Positions 17,783-26,600 of a DNA stretch of 64,000 bases are shown here, one piece after another. Source of the stretch: Gammaproteobacteria bacterium. Lineage in GTDB: Bacteria; Pseudomonadota; Gammaproteobacteria; Burkholderiales; Nitrosomonadaceae. The notes beneath the pieces are model-generated. The model was not told the origin of the DNA and searched no databases. It worked only from the letters and a program-made list of their open reading frames with translations. How positions within the stretch are numbered: position 1 is the first letter of the stretch; each line of letters begins with the position of its first letter. Made by a program: the position numbers and the translations under genes. The stretch lies in assembly GCA_015709635.1 (NCBI GenBank), contig CP054180.1:1550001-1614000 (forward strand), written 5' to 3'.

Positions 17783-18586
17783 GGGCCTGTTAACACTATT
17801 TGATATAATACGGTGATGGAAATCACCGAAACTCAATATCAACAGATCGAACACTGCATGCCGCGCCAGCGTGGCAATGTCAGTCATTCCAATCTACAAA
17901 TTCTCAATGCTATTCTGTATGTTACCGAGCATGGTTGCAAGTGGCGCGGACTACCCAAGCGTTTCGGTAATTGGCATACCATCTACACTCGAATGAATCG
18001 ATGGGCGAAAAGCGGCGTGCTTCAAAAAGTTTTTGAGCAGCTGCAGCATCAACAAATCATTCGCATCAAGATTGAAGCCGTTTCGATGGATAGCACCAGC
18101 ATCAAAGTGCACCCTGATGGTACTGGTGCATTAAAAAAAAACGGCCCGCAATCCATCGGCAAATCCCGAGGTGGCTGGACCACTAAAATTCATCTGGTTG
18201 CCGCAGATACCAGAACAGCCATAACTTTTCCTTATCTCCGGGGCATACACATGACGCACCGGAAGGACGACAACTCCTGTTAGCACTCGGCCCCGTCTCT
18301 TCTCCTACTCATCTGCTGATGGATCGCGCTTATGAGGGTGATCAAACCAGACAGCTTGCATTGGAGCTCGGTTATATCCCGGTTGTCCCACCCAAAACTA
18401 ATCGGCTGGAGCTCTGGGAATATGACCGCGCCATGTACAAAAAACGCAATGAGATCGAAAGATTATTCCGCAGACTCAAGGGATTCCGTCGAATATTCTC
18501 CAGATTCGACAAACTGGATGTCATTTTTCTCTCATTCATCCATTTCGCTCTCATCGTCGAAGCACTTAGGTAGTGTTAACAGGCCC
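17783..18586 (+). mobile_element. IS427-like insertion sequence, copy 4, 804 bp
   Basis: TA lies on both sides (17781-17782 and 18587-18588), with the same terminal repeats as the other copies and the same orientation as copy 2. It is a clean insertion near the 5' end of a type-B lipase gene. The transposase A tract is A9 as in copy 1, and the T tract is one base shorter. Confidence 0.9.
17813..18573 (+). pseudogene. IS427-like transposase, copy 4, split into two frames
   Basis: The first frame (MEITETQYQ to AITFPYLRG) ends at 18283; the second (LLMDRAYEGD, RNEIERLFRRLK) ends at 18573. The ATG used in the other copies is changed to ACG here, leaving GTG or the ATG at 17816 as start. The shift is at the same T tract as in copies 2 and 3. 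Confidence 0.75.
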
Positions 18587-19933
18587 TAGTCAAGCTCGTA
18601 CTTTTACCGATACTTATCGCTTAGTCGCCCAATATACTGATGCAACCGGTTTATCTGCAACAATATTTGCTGATAAAGTTTCCGGAGAAGCTTTTCTCGC
18701 TATTCGTGGTACTGAAACTTCTGATTCAATGGATTTATTGACGGATCTGATTGATATCACGTGGCTGGGTAGTACAACACTGCAACCGCAATATATCAGC
18801 CTCAAATTCAAAGTCGCGGAGTGGCTCGAAAATGGAATACTCCCACAAAACTTTACTGTTACTGGCCACAGCCTGGGTGGTTTTTTGGCGGCAGGGCTTG
18901 TTGCAGAACCCATGTTTACGAATCATATTTCACATGCATATCTTTACAATGCCCCAGGAGTGGGCGGTTATACAGGCCCCTCTGCGGCGGCTTATGCGAT
19001 TTTGGATTTTCTTGGTGTTGCATCCACATATGATCAATCCAAGATCAGTAATATTGAAGCGGCAACAGGTACTAGTCCAATTTCAGGACTAGGTTTCGAC
19101 GCTGCTCCCCCGATTGACGTCATCATTGAAGACCAAATGGCTTCAGATATAAGCAACCCTCCCGGTGCGCGAAATCATAGTCAGCAAGTACTAACCGATG
19201 CTTTAGCCGTCTATTCCGCTTATTCCCAGTTGGCGCCCAATCTGAATCAGGAGCAACTCGACAAGTTGATTGATGCATTCGGTTCGACCAAGGATATTGG
19301 CGGATCGAACGGCAAAACGCTGGAATCCGCCATCGATGCGTTGCGTGTCATTTTGCTGAATCCGGAGAATGGCAAGATAGCGCTGAGTGAAAATCAGAAG
19401 ACTGAAACGGGTAATCGCGACAAATTTTATGAGAATCTTTATGGATTGCAAAATAGTGATCAATTCAAGGATTCAGCGGACAAAGTTCAGTTGACGTTGT
19501 TATCCGATTTGTCCCCCGGCGCGATCATCAGCAAGATCGAAAGCAACGATCAGGGCGGCCTGGCAACCCGCTTTGCATTGCTTGCGCTGAATCCTTTTGT
19601 TCTGGAAGGAGAAAAAATTGATTACGGTGCTTTCAATACCAACGGCGAACTGGATCTCTTCAGTCCGGATAGTGGCACGGGCACGCTGACGTCATCTTAT
19701 CTGGTCGACCGCATGACGATGTTGATCCGTAAGAATTGGTTCAATAGCGAGGACAAGAATCCTCTGGATTCATCGGTTACGTTCAGCTCAAGCAATCATA
19801 GCTATCAAAATATCAATGACTCTCTTGAGAGTGGTGCCGACATTGCCAAATTCGACACGCTGATCGCTGTAGGAAGACATGGCGCCAGCGATGTGCGGCA
19901 GTCACGAGATAACGATTTAACAATACTATTTTA

Positions 19934-20044
19934 AATAAAGCACCCTGCCGCAAGCGGCGAGGTATTTAAATGCGCTCTTCAGGCTGCTGGTTTTCAACCA
20001 GCTTACGCCCCAAGGAGCGGGGAATTAAACCCGAAGAGATTAAA
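19934..20044 (+). repeat. Palindromic element copy E5
   Basis: This is the last copy of the three-hairpin element, closing the type-B lipase of cassette 7 and lying 125 bp before the small gene of the full-length RTX lipase. No copy is seen after the RTX gene or elsewhere in the window. Confidence 0.75.
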
Positions 20045-20168
20045 TACATCAACTTTAATGCTCCCAATGCCGCTAGCTTTCCAAAGCTGAGTGAAATGAC
20101 AAAGCCAGTATATATTGTGCTGCGCTTAATGACACTTACCCGCTGACACCAAACGAGGAATTGATTGT

Positions 20169-20666
20169 ATGAAAAAGATTGTTTTGTTATTGATCGCTGC
20201 AGCAATCGTTTATGCCACGTTTTTTACAGAAAAGGCTCGGCTAGACCGGGAAGTGGATCGCCTGTGCGCTATCGATGGAGGTATCCGGGTGTATGAAACG
20301 GTGACATTGCCGGCGGATAAGTTTGATAAGAAGTATGGGCAGATTAATTTTTATAAGCCTACCCAGAAAATTGAAGACACGCTAGGGCCGGAATATATCT
20401 ACCAATGGGATATTCATGATTATGTCGAAGGACATCCTGTTATTAATGGAGCGCAGGAAATCGCTATGCGAAGAGATCATATCAAAATCATTCGAAAATC
20501 AGATATGAAACTGCTCGGTGAATTCGTTAAATATCATAGAGCAGGCGGTGACTTACCGGGACCATGGATGCCCTCATCGCATCATTGCCCTAACCAATTG
20601 GAAGCAAGTTCTATTCTAGTAATACATAGAATTTTCATTAAATCTGCTGAGGAGAATGGGAAATGA
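20169..20666 (+). CDS. Small type-a partner protein of the full-length RTX lipase (165 aa)
   Basis: It is the intact small gene directly before the only full-length lipase, so the best candidate for the expressed partner. KKIVLLLIAAAIVYATFF anchor or signal, RLCAIDGGIRVYETVTLPAD, QINFYKPTQKIEDTLGPEY, QWDIHDYVEGH, HIKIIRKSDMKLLGEFV, GDLPGPWMPSSHHCP, IFIKSAEENGK. It overlaps the lipase ATG (ATGA at 20663-20666), behind GAGGAGAATGGG. If immunity is the role, the protein should sit in the inner membrane or periplasm, where a lipase acting on phospholipid would be dangerous. It is too short to be a Lif-type lipase foldase. Confidence 0.72.
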   Translation: MKKIVLLLIAAAIVYATFFTEKARLDREVDRLCAIDGGIRVYETVTLPADKFDKKYGQINFYKPTQKIEDTLGPEYIYQWDIHDYVEGHPVINGAQEIAMRRDHIKIIRKSDMKLLGEFVKYHRAGGDLPGPWMPSSHHCPNQLEASSILVIHRIFIKSAEENGK

Positions 20667-23600
20667 GTAATATTAATGAATATTCAATTCAGTCTTCATT
20701 GGCACAAGCGGCATATGGCTCATTTTCGGTTGGCTTAATTGATATTGATAAACTAACTGCAAAAGAAGTGGAAATGTCTCTTTACCAAGCCACCCAATTT
20801 GCCGCAAATTGGCAAGTTGTCGCCCAATACACCGATCCTGTCACCGGTGTTTCAGCAACAGTTTTTGAGACTAAGAATGGTGGCGCAAAATATCTTGCTA
20901 TACGTGGTACCGATTTTGAAGCAAAGGATTTACTTGCAGATGGAATTTTGGCTACTGCGATGCCTGTCTATCTCAATCCTCAGTTCACAGCACTACAACT
21001 GAAGTTAAATGCGTGGCTAGACGATCCGGACGTACTGCAAGGCCAAAACTTTACAGTTACCGGGCATAGTCTGGGTGGTTATTTGGCTGCGGCCGTTAAG
21101 CAAAGTTATGCACAAGCAACGGAAGCCTATTTGTACAACGCACCGGGTGTGGGTGGTTTGCTCGGTAATCTGGCAGATGCGGTGAGCAGCGCGCTCGGTC
21201 TGAATAATGTTGCATCCGATAGTATCTGGAATTTACGAGGTTCGGAAGGTTTTCCGCTTATTTCGGGGTTGGGTTTTCAGCTTGGCACATCTATCAGTAT
21301 TCAAACCGAAGCATCCGGCAATAATCATAGCATCAGTTTGTTAACCGATGCTTTAGCCGTCTATTCCGCTTATTCCCAGTTGGCGCCCAATCTGAATCAG
21401 GAGCAACTCGACAAGTTGATTGATGCATTCGGTTCGACCAAGGATATTGGCGGATCGAACGGCAAAACGCTGGAATCCGCCATCGATGCGTTGCGTGTCA
21501 TTTTGCTGAATCCGGAGAATGGCAAGATAGCGCTGAGTGAAAATCAGAAGACTGAAACGGGTAATCGCGACAAATTTTATGAGAATCTTTATGGATTGCA
21601 AAATAGTGATCAATTCAAGGATTCAGCGGACAAAGTTCAGTTGACGTTGTTATCCGATTTGTCCCCCGGCGCGATCATCAGCAAGATCGAAAGCAACGAT
21701 CAGGGCGGCCTGGCAACCCGCTTTGCATTGCTTGCGCTGAATCCTTTTGTTCTGGAAGGAGAAAAAATTGATTACGGTGCTTTCAATACCAACGGCGAAC
21801 TGGATCTCTTCAGTCCGGATAGTGGCACGGGCACGCTGACGTCATCTTATCTGGTCGACCGCATGACGATGTTGATCCGTAAGAATTGGTTCAATAGCGA
21901 GGACAAGAATCCTCTGGATTCATCGGTTACGTTCAGCTCAAGCAATCATAGTTTCCAAAATATCAATGATTATTTTGAAGATGTAACCTCGGGATACAAG
22001 ATTTCGCAAGGTGAATTGTCGGGGAACACGCCGCGTTATTTTTTCGGCGGTGAGAATCCGGACAATCCGGCCGCTTCCGCTGTTGAAGATCATCTATATG
22101 GCGGCGGGGGAGATGACACGCTGAAGGGGCTTGAGGGTAACGATTATCTGGAGGGCGGTGCTGGGTCGGATACTTATATCGTCAATCCCGGCGACGGTAC
22201 GGATACGATACTGGATATCGACGGAATCGGCGCCATTCAATTCGGTGCTGTGATTGCACAAGGCAGAAGCGGTGTGACCGACGGCAAAGATTGGATAAGA
22301 ATCGGCGATACCTGGATGGATCAGAGAAACGATTTGGTTTATCTCCTCGCTGCTCAGGATAATGGCACCAATGACTTATTCGTCAGTTTTGTCGGATCAG
22401 CTGATAGCGCCAGGGTGCGGATAAAAAATTGGAGCGACGGTAAATTAGGTATCACGCTTGGCGATAATGCACCCAACGATGCGCCGGTATTGGATCGAGT
22501 TATCGTAGGCGATTTGAAACCCGAGAAGCCCATTGACTACGACGAGCTAGACAATATTGTCGTCGGTGCGGAAGAAGAAGCGGATCGTGAAGATTTTTTG
22601 TACGGCAGCGCCGAGAACGATTATATTCGCAGCCTCGGCGGGAATGACGAGGTCGACGGCAAGGACGGCAGAGATCGCATCGAAGGTGGAGCGGGCGAGG
22701 ATATTTTATCCGGCGGAAAGGGTGACGATGTGATACTGGGCGGCGCCGATAGCGACATCATCCAGGGGCAAGCGAACAACGACAGGCTTTACGCAGAAAT
22801 CGAGTATACCCTGGATGCTGCGTACACGCTGAGCAACACCCAGACCGGAAGCGGCGAAAGAGGTGATCTGGCCGATGGTGGTGCAGGCGATGATACGCTC
22901 ATTGGCAATGACGGTAACGACATCTTGATGGGGGGGACGGGCAAAGATATTTTGCTTGGGCTGGGCGGAGACGACATGATCGAAGGCGATCTTAATGTCG
23001 AATCTTTTGATAGAGATTGGAAAGTCGATCGTTCAACCAGCAGTAAGGATAATGTTACCACCTATAGCCGGAAATATAACTTCGGCACTTCACCCGCAGA
23101 GACTGCCATGGTCGCCGGGGGCGATGACGTTATCGCGAGCGGTACCGGGAAAGACTGGATCTTCGCGGGAGGCGGTAACGATTCCGTTGATGCCGGTGCC
23201 GATAGTGATGTGGTTTTTGGTGAAGCAGGTAACGATACCATCCTTGGGCAGGATGGTGATGATGTATTGCAAGGAGATAATTTTTACAAGACATTGGATG
23301 CGTCTTTGCATGGTAACGATTATTTAAGCGGCGGTAATGGCGATGATGTGCTGAGGGGTGATGGAGGTTCCGATTATCTTGCCGGCGGTGCGGGCGCGGA
23401 TGTGCTTATCGGTGATGACAGAGAAATTTCATTGCTTTATCAGGGGGACGATTTTCTCGATGGAGGTGACGGTGCCGATCAGCTTTCCGGGGGTGGCGGC
23501 AAGGATACATTGGTCGGTGGAGCTGGAAACGATGCGCTATATGGCGGAGCGGGTGACGATACCTATCTCGGTGTAGAAGAAGGCGATGCGATCAACGATC

Positions 23601-26600
23601 TGGAAGGAAACAATATCATTATGCTGGCCGATGCCGGCAATGGCGGTACGCCGGTGAGCGCACTGGCCAATTTGACCGGTGAATCGCAAGGCTCAACGGC
23701 AAATTCCAGCGCACCAGCATCGAATACACCGTTAGGCGCGACTTGGCTGGGTAATTCCAGTGTTTTGCGCGTTTCCCTGGCAAATGGCGGAGCGCTTGAT
23801 CTGCACAATGCGCTTTATGGCATGGCTGCACAAATTCAATTTGATCACGGCAACAATTCAATCAACCTGGAGACTTGGGTCAGCGAGAACTTACACAAGG
23901 CGGTTGTTTTGAATTTGTCGACCATTACGGTTGATTCCGGACAACCGGTGGTACAAGCCTACGGCGGTACGGGCGCGGACTTCATCCAGGGCAGCAGCAA
24001 TGACGATACCCTCAAAGGCTACGGCGGTAACGATTTCCTGTTAGGTGACGCCGGTGATGATCTGCTTAGCGGCGGAGCGGGGAATGATGCGCTATTCGGG
24101 CAGATTGGCAATGATACGTTGCAAGGCGGTGCCGGTGCTGATCGCTATACCGGGGGCGGTGGCGCCGACATTTATACTTTCAATCGCGGCGACGGTGCCG
24201 ACACGATTACCGCAGCGGCCAGCGAAGATGCTGTCGGGGATGAAGTGCAGCTAGGCGCCGGTATTACCGCAAGCGATCTGCGTTTCTTTGCATTGGCGGA
24301 CGGCAGCTTGCTGATGCGTATTGGAGATACGCAAGACAGCATACTGTTTGAAGGCTGGTTTAACCAAGGACCGAATATTTCAGCGCTGCGGTTCAATGAT
24401 CATTCGTTGCTGAATGCCGGTGAGATCAGCGCGCTTGCCGAAAGCATTCTTGGCGGAACCTCGGGCGATGATAATTTGCTGGGTACGATTGCGGATGATC
24501 GCATCGAAGGTAATGCAGGCAACGATACTCTCGACGGTAGCGCGGGCGACGACATACTCATCGGGGGCGAGGGCACCGATACTTATCTTTTCGGCTGGAT
24601 GTCGGCGGGAAACGATGTGGCGGTGGAAGTGGCGGACGGCATGAGCATCATAGCGCTGACGGAAGGTACGACGCTGGCCGATCTGCGGCACGAACGGACA
24701 GGTAATGATTTGATCCTGACATTGCACGGCGGCGGCGCCACGTTGACGTTGCAGGATTATTTCGTGTCACCGCATATTTGGACCATCCGCGAGGAAAGCG
24801 GTGCGGTAATCAATGTCACCGACTGGCTCACTACATCTGAATCCAATACCGATATTGCGCAATTACAAGCGGATTTTCTGGATACTGCACGTGCAGAGTG
24901 GGCCAATGATTTACTGGGTAACCGCTACGGTGCGAATTTTGGTTCTTACGCACGGATAGACGATGCAACTTACCGCGCTGAATCGGTGGCTGCTTCTGAA
25001 ACAAAAATCGTGCTGCAACATTTTGCACTGTTGGATACTGCCGCCGATACCGCTATCATCCGGCGGCAGTCCGACAGTTCTGAGAATTCCAGCACAATGG
25101 TTGATCTGATCAATGCAGCACTTCCTGACACCCCGCAGACGAATCCATCATCCGAGCAGCGATTTATTCCGATTGCCGAGTGGTCGCGGTTACTCGAAGA
25201 GTTGAATGCGGTAGGTATGAGCACTGATAATCTGTTACCTGTCTATGGAAACGGTGCAATTATCGGTTTTATCACCGGCGGTCAAGTTTTAACGTCACCA
25301 TTACCCAGCGGGCTTCAGAGCTATTGGCGAACCACAACGACCATCAATACGCAAGTTGAGCGCATTCAAGGCGGTGACAGCGATAATGTCATCGCAGGTT
25401 ATAAACACGGTAACGGTTATCAATACAACGATGGGCACGGGCAAAGCGATAATGCTTCGAGCAGTGAAATCTCGTTGATCGATGGTGGTGGCGGGGACGA
25501 TACGCTCTATGCATCGGGCAAAATTGCACTGAATAATGAAATGTATTACTTCACCGACAGTGCACCGAATATCGGCGGATTTCTTTACGGTAACACGGGA
25601 AATGATACGCTGTTCGGCAACTATGCCCGGGATACCTTAATTGGCGGTGACGGGAATGATTTTCTTGATGGCAAGTTCAGTCAGGATACCTATGTCATGC
25701 TGGCCGGAGAAACCGGCTTCGACACGATTTGGGATACGGGGACGCAGCTGTGGCAGATGGGAAGTAACGGAGGCAGAGGCGATGTCAGTTCTCACTTGAA
25801 TTACACGCTGGAAGCGAAACCGGTTGCGCAGGATGTATTGCGTCTGGCAGGTATTAATCCGGGTGATATTGCCGTCACATCGGGGCAACGGGTAGTTGAA
25901 GGGGTGCGTGCCGTCCGGTACGACGGCGATGATCCGAGTGATGTTGCGGTGCTCTACAGTCAAACCATGCACGCTACGATCGCTTTGTCATGGGCGGGTG
26001 GCGGCGTTGAGATCGTACTGCCGAATTCGACCGATCTGCCCGGTATGGGATTGGAACGCGTACAGTTTGGCGACGGTTCGGTGCTAACCGTATCGGATCT
26101 GATCGCACTGGCCGGTCCTGCGCTCACGCTTGATCCGCAGGAAATGAGCAATCACATCGCTGGCAGCAACGAAAATGACGTAATTTATGGCGAAGGCGGC
26201 AACGATACGTTGGAAGGCGGTAGTGGTGACGACATTCTAAGCGGCGGTGCAGGTAACGATACCTTGTCGGGTGGGGCGGGCAATGACACCTATTTGTTCG
26301 GTAAAGGTTCCGGTCAGGATACGATTGACAGTGATGACATGACTGCTGGAAAGATCGATGCGGTGCTATTTGATTATGGTATCGCCTCGGATCAAGTACG
26401 CGTCAGCCGTTCCGGCAATGATTTGGTACTTACCTTGATAGATACAGCGGATACCTTAACAATTCATAATTACCTGGAGAATGACGGCATTAGTCCATTT
26501 GCTGTCGAACAGATCCGGTTTAATGAAGATGACGCCGTTTGGGATCCGGAAGCCATTAAAATAAAACTGGCAAGCAACAAAGCGCCCGAGTTATCAATTG

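Larger units (their letters stand above)
17668..19934 (+). pseudogene. Type-B lipase cassette gene 7, interrupted by IS copy 4
   Basis: Joining 17668-17782 to 18589-19934 gives exactly 487 codons: MSQQIEYLKQAELALAAY, LEDADFSTSQARTFTDTY, GHSLGGFLAAGLVAEPMF, AYLYNAPGVGGYTG, YDQSKISNIEAATGTSPISG, RNHSQQVLTDALAVYS and the shared C-terminal block to LTILF. No frameshifts are seen elsewhere. The downstream part could be translated from a start inside the element's end, but it would lack the first 38 residues. Excision of the element would restore the gene. Confidence 0.85.

Noticed and set aside
5636..20044. Regularly spaced repeats in the cassette array as a CRISPR array
   Set aside because: The repeats are 110 bp with internal hairpins and lie 2-5 kb apart between genes; there are no short unique spacers and no cas genes.
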